DNA of 28,144 bases from Borrelia parkeri. GTDB taxonomy: Bacteria; Spirochaetota; Spirochaetia; Borreliales; Borreliaceae. Location of the stretch: contig NZ_CP073167.1 of assembly GCF_023035815.1 (NCBI RefSeq), positions 1 through 28,144 on the forward strand, given 5' to 3'. The position numbers and the translations under genes are program-made. A model generated the notes under the pieces. The model saw only the letters and a list, made by a program, of their open reading frames with translations, ran no database searches and had not been told where the DNA came from. Positions 1 to 6,798 of the stretch are shown in pieces (position 1 is the stretch's first letter; every line of letters starts with the position of its first letter).

Positions 1-22
1 ATTATAATTTGTTAATAGTATA
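1..22. repeat. Left hairpin telomere (terminal inverted repeat)
   Basis: Positions 4-22 read ATAATTTGTTAATAGTATA, and the exact reverse complement lies at 28125-28143. Positions 3-22 fit the known Borrelia telomere layout: box 1 TATAAT, a 6-8 nt spacer, then box 3 (T/A)TAGTATA. Positions 1-8 (ATTATAAT) are self-complementary, as expected at the turn of a hairpin end. This is the substrate type of the telomere resolvase ResT, which is not encoded here. A few terminal bases may be missing or over-read, since hairpin ends are hard to sequence. Confidence 0.85.
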
Positions 23-40
23 GAATGTTTATCCATTTAT

Positions 41-169
41 ATAACTCATAAGTTTCCACATATAACTCATAAGTTTGCTACTAAAAATTAATAGTTTACA
101 CAAAAAACTCATAAGTTTAATTTACCTTTTTATACAAAATTAATAGTTTGCATAAAAAACTCAATAGTT
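41..169. repeat. Left subtelomeric short repeats
   Basis: A short motif recurs on the plus strand. ATAACTCATAAGTTT occurs at 41-55 and 62-76, AACTCATAAGTTT at 106-118, and a degenerate AACTCAATAGTT at 158-169. TAATAGTTT is interspersed near 89-97 and 141-149. Spacing is irregular (21, 44 and 52 nt). No gene is seen between the telomere and 234. The function is unknown; repeats next to Borrelia telomeres are common and may take part in telomere exchange. Confidence 0.6.
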
Positions 170-233
170 GCTTTAAAAAAATATATAGTTACCTCCCTCT
201 TTGCTAGATTAATAGTATTATATTTATATATAT

Positions 234-995
234 ATGTTCTCTCTAAAAAATTTATTTACTAATAATATACCTTATATCCCTATTCATAAAATTAATCCTG
301 ATGAATTTATTCTCATTAGTAATTATCTTATTCTCTCTTCTAGCACTATTCACAATTTACTCGGCATTATTATGGCTTCCGGCATACCTTTAACACATCT
401 AAAAGATCCTTTTATCAAAATATTTTATACTTTTAATAACAATATTATTACTTATACATTAAGTAATGGTCTACAGTTTCAACAATATTCTTTACTCGAA
501 CCCAATGTTATTGCTACTTCCATTATTAAAAATTTAAATAAAAATATTTTATCTTCTATTCATGCATACAAAATTAACTACATCGCTAAAAATATATTCA
601 ACTTCTCTATCACTACAAAACATATAATTTCTATCTACTCTTTGATTGCTAAGTCTAAAATTACCTTCAATAATATCTATTACAATAATACTCATCTCAA
701 TATCCTATTAGATAATCAACCTTGTATACTAGACTTATACGAAAAAATAAACTATATTAAGTCTTTTAACAGACTAAAACTTAATAAAAATAACCTAGAT
801 CTATTTAAAAACCATACTAATAAAACTCTCTCTACTATTGCTTCTCTGGTTGAATCTTTCTTCCTTGATCAAACATCAAACAAAAACCTACATACCCTCA
901 AATCTTATATTAATCTACACCTCAAACAACTTGGTATACCTTATAAATCTACTAATAGATTGCAAAAACTACTATTATCTCATATATTTTTGTAA
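234..995 (+). CDS. Hypothetical telomere-proximal protein, 253 residues
   Basis: I do not recognise this protein. It is a 253-residue open frame rich in Ile, Asn, Leu, Lys, Ser and Tyr, without a signal peptide, lipobox or clear membrane span. The coding strand is strikingly poor in G (C clearly exceeds G), which is the base skew of its side of the plasmid rather than an obvious sign of transfer. No good Shine-Dalgarno precedes the ATG; the upstream 40 bases are A/T and pyrimidine rich (TATATTTATATATAT). It runs from the telomere inward, opposite to the antigen archive. A frame this long is unlikely by chance in such AT-rich DNA, so a real or recently functional gene is favoured. Function is not inferred. 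Confidence 0.55.
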   Translation: MFSLKNLFTNNIPYIPIHKINPDEFILISNYLILSSSTIHNLLGIIMASGIPLTHLKDPFIKIFYTFNNNIITYTLSNGLQFQQYSLLEPNVIATSIIKNLNKNILSSIHAYKINYIAKNIFNFSITTKHIISIYSLIAKSKITFNNIYYNNTHLNILLDNQPCILDLYEKINYIKSFNRLKLNKNNLDLFKNHTNKTLSTIASLVESFFLDQTSNKNLHTLKSYINLHLKQLGIPYKSTNRLQKLLLSHIFL

Positions 996-1177
996 TTATA
1001 CATTGTACATTTTTGTGACATCTCTTTAAAAAAAATACATAAAAGAAAATAAATTTGTTCACTCAGCAGCAACTATGTACAAATTGATAATAATATATTG
1101 CTTGTACTATTGTAATGAAAACCTAAAAAAATTTTTTCGACCCCCTAGCTTAATATCAATTAGTAAAAACTAACTTC
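996..1177. other. Non-coding stretch with relics of subtelomeric repeats
   Basis: No gene is supported. GTACATTTTTGTGACA (1005-1020) and AACTATGTACAAATT (1071-1085) closely match units of the right subtelomeric tandem repeat (27946-28073), in the same plus-strand orientation. An AAAAAATTTTTT run is followed by CGACCCCCT near 1127-1146. The stretch looks like former telomere-proximal DNA lying between the left gene and the antigen archive. Confidence 0.45.
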
Positions 1178-1207
1178 ATACTCAGTATCACTAAAGATAC
1201 TGAGTAT
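1178..1207. terminator. Perfect 12-bp stem-loop downstream of the first vlp
   Basis: ATACTCAGTATC (1178-1189), a 6-nt loop, and GATACTGAGTAT (1196-1207) form a perfect hairpin 62 bp past the stop of the vlp at 1270-2307. It is the distal one of two hairpins in tandem. No strong T-run follows on the minus strand, so it may act as an end-protecting or bidirectional structure as well as a terminator. Confidence 0.55.
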
Positions 1208-1217
1208 TTAGATAAAA

Positions 1218-1235
1218 AAGCAGGAATTCCTGCTT
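1218..1235 (-). terminator. 18-bp perfect palindrome, likely vlp terminator
   Basis: AAGCAGGAATTCCTGCTT is fully self-complementary and is flanked by AAAAAA at 1214-1219, which reads as a T-run on the minus strand just after the stem. It lies 34 bp past the stop of the first vlp. This cassette therefore uses a different terminator from the GGAAAAC/GTTTTCC hairpin found after most other cassettes. Confidence 0.6.
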
Positions 1236-1269
1236 GTAAAAACTTATTCCAATGAATAACCACACTATA

Positions 1270-2307
1270 TTACTTAGCTTTCACTACACTACTGGAATCT
1301 TCTTTTATGCAATCATCAACATCTTTTAAACATTTATCAACTGTTCTTCTTACAATAGATACTATCTCATTTACAGTTTTACCAACTACTCCTATTAATA
1401 CTGCATTTATTCCTTCTTTTGGTGCATCATTAGCCTTGGTTGCCAATTTACCATCTTTAGCCATTGCTCTCAATGCTAAACCTGCTGCTATTGCTGATGC
1501 ATTTGTTTGAACATGAGTAGCATTCCCGTTACTCTTATTAGCAATTGCAATTTCAAAAGCATTTGTTGCAGCAGTAATTTGGCCAGCAGGTTTACTTGTA
1601 TCCTTAACTGCTTCAATTGCTGCTAATATATCTGCACCACTAGCTGCAATTACTGCTTTACTAGCTCCGCTTAGTGCCTTGGCATCAGTAACATTAGCAG
1701 TAGCATTAAATAAATTTCCAACTTCTTTAGAATCCTCAATCTGCTTATTAGCATTTCCTTTTAGATCAACACCAACTTCCTTTGCTGCCTCATAGATCAT
1801 ACTAATCCCTTCAACAAGACCCTTAACGCTTGCTGCATCTGCTTTCTCTGCATCCTCAGTATCACCAACATTACCACCAACTTTACCATTAGCACTACCA
1901 GTAGCATCCTTAATTTTACTTGCTCCTTCAACTATCTTTCTTAAAGTATCAATTGCCTTATTAATTGTACTTTCAGCTTTATCTTTTATTAAATTAAACT
2001 GCTCATTTCCCTTTAGCTCTTCTAACTTATCTTTAGCTATTTTCACTGCTTCTCCAACCTTACCCAATCGTTCTCCTACTGCTTTTTTAGTTGTATCTGC
2101 AGTAAGACCAAATGCTTCTTTTAGTAAATTTCCAAAAGAAACAAAAGCATCCAAAAATAATTGTCTTGAGCTTGCAATTACTTCACTTAAACTTCCAGTC
2201 CCTTTCTCTGAACCAGTCTTCCCAGCATCAGCAGCCTGTTGTCCACTGCCACAGCTAAGAAGTAAAAATAAAGTCATTAATAACGCACAAAAAGTAATTC
2301 TTTTCAT
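1270..2307 (-). CDS. vlp: Variable large protein (Vlp) surface lipoprotein, beta-like group
   Basis: Vlps are the serotype-defining outer-surface lipoproteins of relapsing-fever Borrelia, exchanged by gene conversion from archives such as this one. The product has 345 residues. Its signal [19 protein letters not shown] carries lipobox LLSC with lipidated Cys19, followed by GSGQQ. The mature part is Ala, Lys and Asp rich and helical, with the usual Vlp blocks FVSFGNLLKEAFG, GLALRAMAKDGK and VGKTVNEIVSIVRRTVD. Two Cys near the C terminus (KCLKDVDDC) are unusual for the family. I chose the ATG at 2307, 9 nt after AAGGAGGAGG; an upstream frame extension has no support. It is the cassette nearest the left telomere and is transcribed toward it, downstream of a bdr gene. 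It is distinct from the other groups here, perhaps beta; the Greek label is uncertain. Confidence 0.9.
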   Translation of the reverse strand: MKRITFCALLMTLFLLLSCGSGQQAADAGKTGSEKGTGSLSEVIASSRQLFLDAFVSFGNLLKEAFGLTADTTKKAVGERLGKVGEAVKIAKDKLEELKGNEQFNLIKDKAESTINKAIDTLRKIVEGASKIKDATGSANGKVGGNVGDTEDAEKADAASVKGLVEGISMIYEAAKEVGVDLKGNANKQIEDSKEVGNLFNATANVTDAKALSGASKAVIAASGADILAAIEAVKDTSKPAGQITAATNAFEIAIANKSNGNATHVQTNASAIAAGLALRAMAKDGKLATKANDAPKEGINAVLIGVVGKTVNEIVSIVRRTVDKCLKDVDDCIKEDSSSVVKAK

Positions 2308-2327
2308 TATCACGTGCCTCCTCCTTA

Positions 2328-2524
2328 TCACTCAGGGGACAAGATGGTTAACAAACTTTGAATAAGATAAAAAAAGCTAAAAGCATAGATACTGTAACCT
2401 TGCAAAAACTAAATACAATGAGAAAATTAGCAGATATTAATTGTCTCTAACAAAAAATTAAATAATTTTCTAAAAAAATAACTGATATGTAGTCAAAGAA
2501 AGAAAAGGTTTAATTAATTTAAAT
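2328..2524 (-). repeat. Conserved bdr-to-vlp spacer, copy 1
   Basis: This ~200-bp AT-rich spacer between the bdr stop and the cassette start has relatives at 10299-10514 and 13547-13717. Shared landmarks, reading plus, are GGTTAA-AA-CTTTGAA-AAATAAAA, AAAGCTAA, GCATAGATAC and AACAATTAAT. It holds no gene. I see no convincing sigma-70 promoter here; weak TTGTTA/TAATAT-like hexamers exist but the spacing varies between copies. It is probably a duplicated module border. Confidence 0.5.
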
Positions 2525-3037
2525 TCATTTATTCAACAATGAATAAACTATGGATATTAATGTTAAAAATATTCCTATATTTAGGGTAATAATAGTTCCA
2601 AACATCAAACCATGAAGTCTTAATGTACTCTTAAGTTCCATTTTGTTAACATCAATCTTATTATCCAGTTCATTAAATTTAGTATCTATCTTGATGTTAA
2701 GATTATTCTCAACAGTGTCAATTTTATTATCCAAGTCTTTAATGTCAGATTTTAATTCATTTTTAACGTTATCAATCTTCACATTTAAGTTATTCTCAAC
2801 AGTATCGATTTTAGTATCCAGTTCGATCTTGACAGATTTAACTTCAGCTTGTAAGAGAGCTTCAACTTTTTCAAGTTTAAGGTTAAAAGTAGTCTCTAAA
2901 TACTCAATATCCTTGTAAGTAAGCTCATTTTTATAATATCTGTAAGAGAGATCAATAGCAATATCTCTATTTATACCAACTCTAGTAAGTTCAGCTATAA
3001 CCATTTGTTGAGTAATAACTGGTTGAGCAAGTCCCAT
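2525..3037 (-). CDS. bdr: Bdr family repeat protein, 170 residues
   Basis: Bdr (Borrelia direct repeat) proteins are inner-membrane-anchored coiled-coil proteins of unknown function found on Borrelia plasmids and cp32-type prophages. The conserved N-terminal part (residues ~1-55) includes RYYKNELTYKDIEYLETTF. The centre carries reiterated KID-type motifs (DTKIDTVENNLNVKIDNV, DLDNKIDTVENN, ELDNKIDVNK), and the C terminus has one hydrophobic helix (about residues 143-167). The start ATG at 3037 follows AAGGAGATTTTT. It lies 217 bp upstream of the first vlp on the same strand. The N-terminal ~20 residues are almost identical to the bdr at 10515-11078, so these two are recent duplicates differing mainly in repeat number. 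Confidence 0.9.
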   Translation of the reverse strand: MGLAQPVITQQMVIAELTRVGINRDIAIDLSYRYYKNELTYKDIEYLETTFNLKLEKVEALLQAEVKSVKIELDTKIDTVENNLNVKIDNVKNELKSDIKDLDNKIDTVENNLNIKIDTKFNELDNKIDVNKMELKSTLRLHGLMFGTIITLNIGIFLTLISIVYSLLNK

Positions 3038-3043
3038 AAAAAT

Positions 3044-3086
3044 CTCCTTATGTAATTATTATATAATACTTAAAGTATTATAGGAA
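3044..3086 (-). promoter_or_regulatory. bdr promoter with operator-like dyad
   Basis: On the minus strand a perfect -10 TATAAT (3063-3058) lies 20 nt upstream of the bdr start, with AAGGAG at 3049-3044. A dyad, ATAATACTT-A-AAGTATTAT (3063-3081), overlaps the -10/-35 interval. The -35 position (3086-3081, TTCCTA) is weak. The TATAAT and the TTCCTATAA block recur before the other two bdr genes. Confidence 0.5.
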
Positions 3087-3124
3087 CCTTATTTTAGTAA
3101 TATGTGATTTAAAAGGGAACTAAC

Positions 3125-3215
3125 TATAACATAAAGTATTTAGTCTATTTTCTTTAGTTTATCAAAAATCTCAAATGTAGTTTTAACATCAATCTATTGT
3201 TAAAGAATTCCATCA
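3125..3215 (-). pseudogene. Relic of phage terminase large subunit, copy 1
   Basis: The minus strand of this stretch aligns by eye with the better-preserved terminase piece at 11192-11518. The shared stretch corresponds to KTAFGLFDTLKKID, here read as KTTFEIFDKLKKID followed immediately by a stop. About 30 codons remain and they are interrupted. It sits just upstream of bdr copy 1. Confidence 0.5.
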
Positions 3216-3248
3216 CTATGCTTTCGACCTGACTTATTATAAGATAGT

Positions 3249-3288
3249 AAAAAAGGAAAACAAATCTCATGAAGAGAAGAGTTTTCCT
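3249..3288 (-). terminator. Hairpin terminator after gamma-group vlp
   Basis: AGGAAAAC (3254-3261) pairs with GTTTTCCT (3281-3288), with an inner TCTC/GAGA stem. On the minus strand the hairpin is followed by TTTTTT (from 3254-3249). It lies 39 bp past the stop of the vlp at 3327. The same element follows at least six other cassettes. Confidence 0.75.
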
Positions 3289-3326
3289 AAAATGACTTTA
3301 TTATTTAGATTATTTAAATAGATAAT

Positions 3327-4412
3327 TTATTTAGTAGCAGGTTGAGTAGTCGTACTAGTTTCAGTTGATTCAGTAGTAGTTTCAGAATATTGTATTCCTT
3401 TAACTGCTTCTCTTATCTTATCTAGATTGCTTGATACTGTTTTCCTAATTATCACGTCGAGGACTCCTAATACTTTATTTACTGCACTTACAGCAGCAGC
3501 TTTAACTGCATCAGCTTCATTAGCAGCATTACTAAATTTACCACCCTTAGTCATAGCTTTAAGAGCAACAGCAGCTGCTAAGTCTGCATTAGTAGCAGCT
3601 TTAGAACCATTAGCTTGATTAGGAGTACCAGTTGCCAATTCCCCAGCACCATAATTGGTATTAGCATCAAGTTGAACACCAACAGCGGTCTTGGCACTAT
3701 TAATCTTATCAAGCATAGCCCATGAATCCGCTTTTGATACCTCAGCTGCTAGCTTTGCAGTAGCACCAGCACCTGCAGCAGCATTGGCAGCAAGGGCAGC
3801 AAGTGCATCAGTATTAGCATCAGCACTCACTGGTACGCCTGAATTTCCTTTTTCAATATTGACACCAGACTTATTTGCTTCTTCAATAATTTTCTTTACG
3901 TTGTCAATTACAGCTTTTACACTATTTTCATCAGCAGCACCTGCAGCAGCAGCACCTGAATCACCAATATCAGTATTACCAGCTTCTTTAGCAGTATCAG
4001 CAAGTTTAGTTAGAGCAGTAATTAGTCGTTCAAAGACATCATTTGCACTGCTAATTGCACTCTTAACAGCTTCAATTGTGCTGCTATTAACATTTTTTGC
4101 TTCAGATATTTCATCTGATAGCTCTTTTAATTTCCCATTAGTATCTACCAAACCTTTTTTTATTTTCCCAAAGTGTTCACCAACTTTACTTTTCTGGTCA
4201 CCCGATTTAACAGCTGTAAATCCCAAAGCATCCCCAATAGCATTACCAAAGACGCCAAAAATCTCGTAAAACCCATGTCCTATCTTAACTAATGAATCTA
4301 AGAAAGTATTCTTACTCTCAGCAGCCAATTTCTCAGCTTGAAGTTGTCCACTGCCACAACTAAGAAGCAAAAATAAAGTCATTAATAACGCACAAAAAGT
4401 AATTCTTTTCAT
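3327..4412 (-). CDS. vlp: Variable large protein (Vlp), gamma-like group
   Basis: A 361-residue archival surface lipoprotein: signal [19 protein letters not shown] with lipidated Cys19, then the mature part GQLQAEKLAAESKNTFLDSLVKI. Blocks typical of this group are GHGFYEIFGVFGNAIGDALGF, VFERLITALTKLAD, AVALKAMTKGGKF and the C-terminal VIIRKTVSSNLDKIREAVKG followed by IQYSETTTES. The middle (residues ~150-270) is Ala-rich and differs most from its paralogs at 5709 and 8004, as expected for the exposed variable region. The ATG at 4412 lies 9 nt after AAGGAGG; a longer in-frame N-terminal extension exists but would start inside non-coding spacer. It is probably silent: directly upstream is only the terminase relic and terminator of other units, with no promoter seen. 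Confidence 0.9.
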   Translation of the reverse strand: MKRITFCALLMTLFLLLSCGSGQLQAEKLAAESKNTFLDSLVKIGHGFYEIFGVFGNAIGDALGFTAVKSGDQKSKVGEHFGKIKKGLVDTNGKLKELSDEISEAKNVNSSTIEAVKSAISSANDVFERLITALTKLADTAKEAGNTDIGDSGAAAAGAADENSVKAVIDNVKKIIEEANKSGVNIEKGNSGVPVSADANTDALAALAANAAAGAGATAKLAAEVSKADSWAMLDKINSAKTAVGVQLDANTNYGAGELATGTPNQANGSKAATNADLAAAVALKAMTKGGKFSNAANEADAVKAAAVSAVNKVLGVLDVIIRKTVSSNLDKIREAVKGIQYSETTTESTETSTTTQPATK

Positions 4413-4429
4413 TATCACGTGCCTCCTTA
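4347..4429 (-). repeat. Upstream homology block shared by vlp/vsp cassettes (representative copy)
   Basis: A nearly identical block of about 83 bp opens most cassettes: TAAGGAGGCACGTGATA, then the ATG and codons for the signal peptide to CGSG. Copies on the minus strand are at 2242-2327 (with an extra AGG), 4347-4429, 5523-5605, 7819-7901, 9018-9100, 10216-10298 (CACATG instead of CACGTG), and 13482-13546 for vsp (shared only to about codon 16). A remnant of about 33 bp lies at 12640-12672, and a diverged plus-strand copy begins near 21187. In B. hermsii such an upstream homology sequence is where silent genes recombine into the expression site. The identity seen here across different Vlp groups and a Vsp fits that role. 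Confidence 0.75.
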
Positions 4430-4457
4430 TTAACTCAACAAGAGACAAGACATAAAT

Positions 4458-4495
4458 AAAAGGAAAACAGCTCTCATGAAGAGAAGAGTTTTCCT
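4458..4495 (-). terminator. Hairpin terminator after alpha-group vlp
   Basis: AGGAAAAC (4461-4468) pairs with GTTTTCCT (4488-4495), with inner CTCTC/GAGAG. It is followed on the minus strand by a TTTTATTTA run. It lies 43 bp past the stop at 4539, next to the shared AAATGACTTTATT block. Confidence 0.7.
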
Positions 4496-4538
4496 AAAAT
4501 GACTTTATTTAGTTATGTTTATTAATAATTCTTTATTG

Positions 4539-5588
4539 TTACTGTCCACTACTAACTGTTGCGTCTGCAGGTGTAGTAGAATCTACAGACTTATCTTCTT
4601 GTGTAACTGTCGCAAGAGTATCACTTATTGACTTTAAACCAGTATCAACAGTATTTCTTATTGCTATTATTAGAGTACTTAAAGTCTTACCAACAGCACT
4701 TGCCGCTGCACCATTAACTGCATGAGCAGACTTATCTTCACCATTTTTAGCAGCAAATTTACCATCCTTAGCTATTGCTCGCAGTGCAATGCCTGCTGCA
4801 ATAACTGCGTCCTTTTGTGCTGCATCAAGAGTTTTAGTACCACTATCATTTTTAGCAACAGCAATCTCTGCCGCATTATTTACTACATTAATATCTTTAT
4901 TTGCAGTAGCTTTCTCAGACTTAGCAATAGCTTTTAGAATATCAACACCAGTTACAGCTCCTATTGAAGCACTAGCAGCAGCAGCTTGTGCTTCTGTTCC
5001 ATCATTAGCACTTCCTTTAGCAAGCAAATTACCAACTGATTTTTGCTCAGTATCTGCGGTTTTAGTAGCATCTGGATTTCCTTCATTATCTTTTAAAACT
5101 ACGTCAACAATAGTTTTAATTCCTTTAACAAGAGAGTTAACACTTGCTATTTCTCCAGGTGCAGCATCCTCATTTTGTTTAGCATTACCAATAACAACAT
5201 CAGTAGTAGCTCCTGTTGCTGCTGTCTTAGCTCCTTCTGCGATCTTGTCTAGTGTGTTAGTGATAAATGTATCAACAACTGTTTTAATTTTTACGTAATT
5301 TCCATTCTTAGTAACTTCCTCTTGTAATTTCTTTTTAACTGTATTCATAGTTGTCTCAATAGAAGTGAAATACTTACCAATATCAGATTTCTTAGTCTCA
5401 GCCTTAATACCAAAAGCCCCAGCAACCATATCAGAAAGAGAAGTAAAAACATCTAAGAACCCTTTACCTAAATTAGCAATAGAAGTTAAGAATATAGTTT
5501 TAGGATCTTCCACCTTAGCACTACCACTGCCACAGCTAAGAAGTAAAAATAAAGTCATCAATAACGCACAAAAAGTAATTCTTTTCAT
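4539..5588 (-). CDS. vlp: Variable large protein (Vlp), alpha-like group
   Basis: A 349-residue archival surface lipoprotein. The standard cassette signal peptide (lipidated Cys19) is followed by GSGSAKVEDPK and then the group's blocks FLTSIANLGKGFLDVFTSLS, AGAFGIKAETKKSDIGKYF, SLVKGIKTIVDVVLKDNEG, ASIGAVTGVDILKAIAKSEK, AAGIALRAIAKDGKFAAKNG and TLSTLIIAIRNTVDTGLKSI. The SDIGKYF and LAIRNTVD-type blocks also resemble Lyme Borrelia VlsE, a known relative of Vlp. The start is the ATG at 5588, not the GTG 6 nt upstream, which would leave only 3 nt after AAGGAGG. It closely resembles the cassettes at 9202 and 11653; differences cluster in the Ala/Asp-rich centre. Probably silent. Confidence 0.9.
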   Translation of the reverse strand: MKRITFCALLMTLFLLLSCGSGSAKVEDPKTIFLTSIANLGKGFLDVFTSLSDMVAGAFGIKAETKKSDIGKYFTSIETTMNTVKKKLQEEVTKNGNYVKIKTVVDTFITNTLDKIAEGAKTAATGATTDVVIGNAKQNEDAAPGEIASVNSLVKGIKTIVDVVLKDNEGNPDATKTADTEQKSVGNLLAKGSANDGTEAQAAAASASIGAVTGVDILKAIAKSEKATANKDINVVNNAAEIAVAKNDSGTKTLDAAQKDAVIAAGIALRAIAKDGKFAAKNGEDKSAHAVNGAAASAVGKTLSTLIIAIRNTVDTGLKSISDTLATVTQEDKSVDSTTPADATVSSGQ

Positions 5589-5630
5589 TATCACGTGCCT
5601 CCTTATTACTCAGAAGGGCAAGATATAGAT

Positions 5631-5670
5631 AAAAGGAAAACAATTCTCATAAAGAGATAAATGTTTTCCT
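5631..5670 (-). terminator. Hairpin terminator after truncated vlp
   Basis: AGGAAAAC (5634-5641) pairs with GTTTTCCT (5663-5670), with AAAA at 5631-5634 giving a short T-run on the minus strand. It lies 39 bp past the stop at 5709. Confidence 0.7.
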
Positions 5671-5708
5671 CAAATGACTTTATTTAGTAGATTATTTAAT
5701 TAGATAAT

Positions 5709-6695
5709 TTATTTAGCAGCAGCCGGTTGAGTAGTAGAACTAGCTTCAGTTGATTCAGTAGTAGTCTCAGAGTACTGTATCCCCTTAACAGCTTCTCTTA
5801 TCTTATCTAGATTGCTTGATACTGTTTTCCTAATTATCACGTCGAGGACTCCTAATACTTTATTTACAGCAGTTACAGCTGCTGCCTTAACTGCTCCAGC
5901 TTCATTAGCAGCATTACTAAACTTACCACCTTTAGTTATGGCTTTAAGAGCAACAGCAGCAGCTAGGTCTGCATTACTCTTTGCACCAGCATTATCAACC
6001 CCAGTTCCAGCAGCTAATGCCCCAGCTTCATTAGTATTGTCACCAGAAACATTACCTGTTTTGACTTTAGTATTTTTAATCTTATCAATCATAGCCCATG
6101 GATCAGCTTTAGCAACCTCATCTGCTAGTTTGTCACCAGCACCAGCTTGAGCATTACCTCCAAGTACAGCCGGAGCATCAGTTTGAGCAGAAGCAGCAAC
6201 AGCAATACCAGGATTTCCAGCTTCAATCCTTACTCCTGAAATTTTTGCTACTTCAAGCATTTCCTTTATATTGTCAATCATAGTCTTAACGCTAGCTTCT
6301 TCAGCACCAACTGCAGCAGCACCGGTGTTAGCATCAGTAATCTCAGTGTTACCAGCAGTATCAGCAAGTTTAGTTAGAGAAGCAATTAGTCGTTCAAAGA
6401 CATTATTTGCACTGCTAATTGCACCCTTAACAGCTTCAATTGTGCTACCATTAGCATTTTTTGTTTCAGATATTTTATTTGATAGCTCTTTTAACTTATT
6501 CTTAGTATCACCTAAACCTTTTTTTATCTTCTCAAAGTGTTCACCAACTTTACTTCTCTTGTCACCCGATTTAACTACTGTAAATCCAAAAGCATCACCA
6601 ATAGCATTACCAAAAAAGCCAAAAATCTCTTGAAATCCATGACCTATTTTGATAAGTGAATCAAAGAAAGAAATTCTAGATTTAGCAGCCAATTT
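5709..6695 (-). pseudogene. vlp: 5'-truncated gamma-like vlp cassette lacking the signal peptide
   Basis: The mature-domain sequence is intact (327 residues from AAKSRISFFDSLIKIGHGFQ to the C-terminal SSTTQPAAAK) and closely follows the gamma-group cassettes at 3327 and 8004. Homology stops abruptly at 6695: Shine-Dalgarno, start, signal peptide and lipid-attachment Cys are all missing. The junction has a chance start: AAGGAG (6704-6699), 6 nt, then TTG (6692), a Leu codon in the paralogs. If translated, the product would stay in the cytoplasm. It could still donate its variable centre by gene conversion. It is preceded on the minus strand by the 17-bp palindrome of the delta cassette, so a deletion probably joined the two units. 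Confidence 0.8.
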
Positions 6696-6722
6696 AACTC
6701 CTTAAAGTTAATTACAACAATA

Positions 6723-6760
6723 TAGAAGGCATCTTAGATATAGATCTAAGATGCCTTCTA
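6723..6760. terminator. 17-bp perfect stem-loop after delta-like vlp
   Basis: Stem 6723-6739 pairs perfectly with 6744-6760 around the 4-nt loop ATAG (core GAAGGCATCTTAGAT). It lies 38 bp past the stop of the vlp at 6799. No T-run follows immediately on the minus strand (TATTGTTG). It is the strongest hairpin in the archive and is unrelated to the AGGAAAAC hairpins, matching the different subfamily of this cassette. Confidence 0.65.
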
Positions 6761-6798
6761 ATCTTACTTTTAAGTAATTAATCTAATTATTTATCTTA

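Noticed and set aside
838..1029. Small open frame in a second frame at the end of the left gene
   Set aside because: It overlaps the 234-995 gene almost fully and lacks a ribosome site or recognisable features.
1127..1146. AAAAAATTTTTT followed by CGACCCCCT considered as a promoter or control site
   Set aside because: No hexamer pair or adjacent gene start supports this.
4413..4448. N-terminal extension of the gamma-like vlp (MSLVELIRRHVI) and the similar one of the first vlp
   Set aside because: The extension runs through the shared Shine-Dalgarno and spacer and is not conserved in other cassettes.
5589..5594. GTG start 6 nt upstream of the ATG in most vlp/vsp cassettes
   Set aside because: The GTG leaves only 3 nt after AAGGAGG, whereas the ATG has a 9-nt spacing and gives the standard signal peptide MKRIT.
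6723..6760. Strong inverted repeat considered as an insertion sequence end
   Set aside because: No transposase, no target duplication and a 4-nt loop; its place just past a vlp stop fits a terminator-like hairpin.
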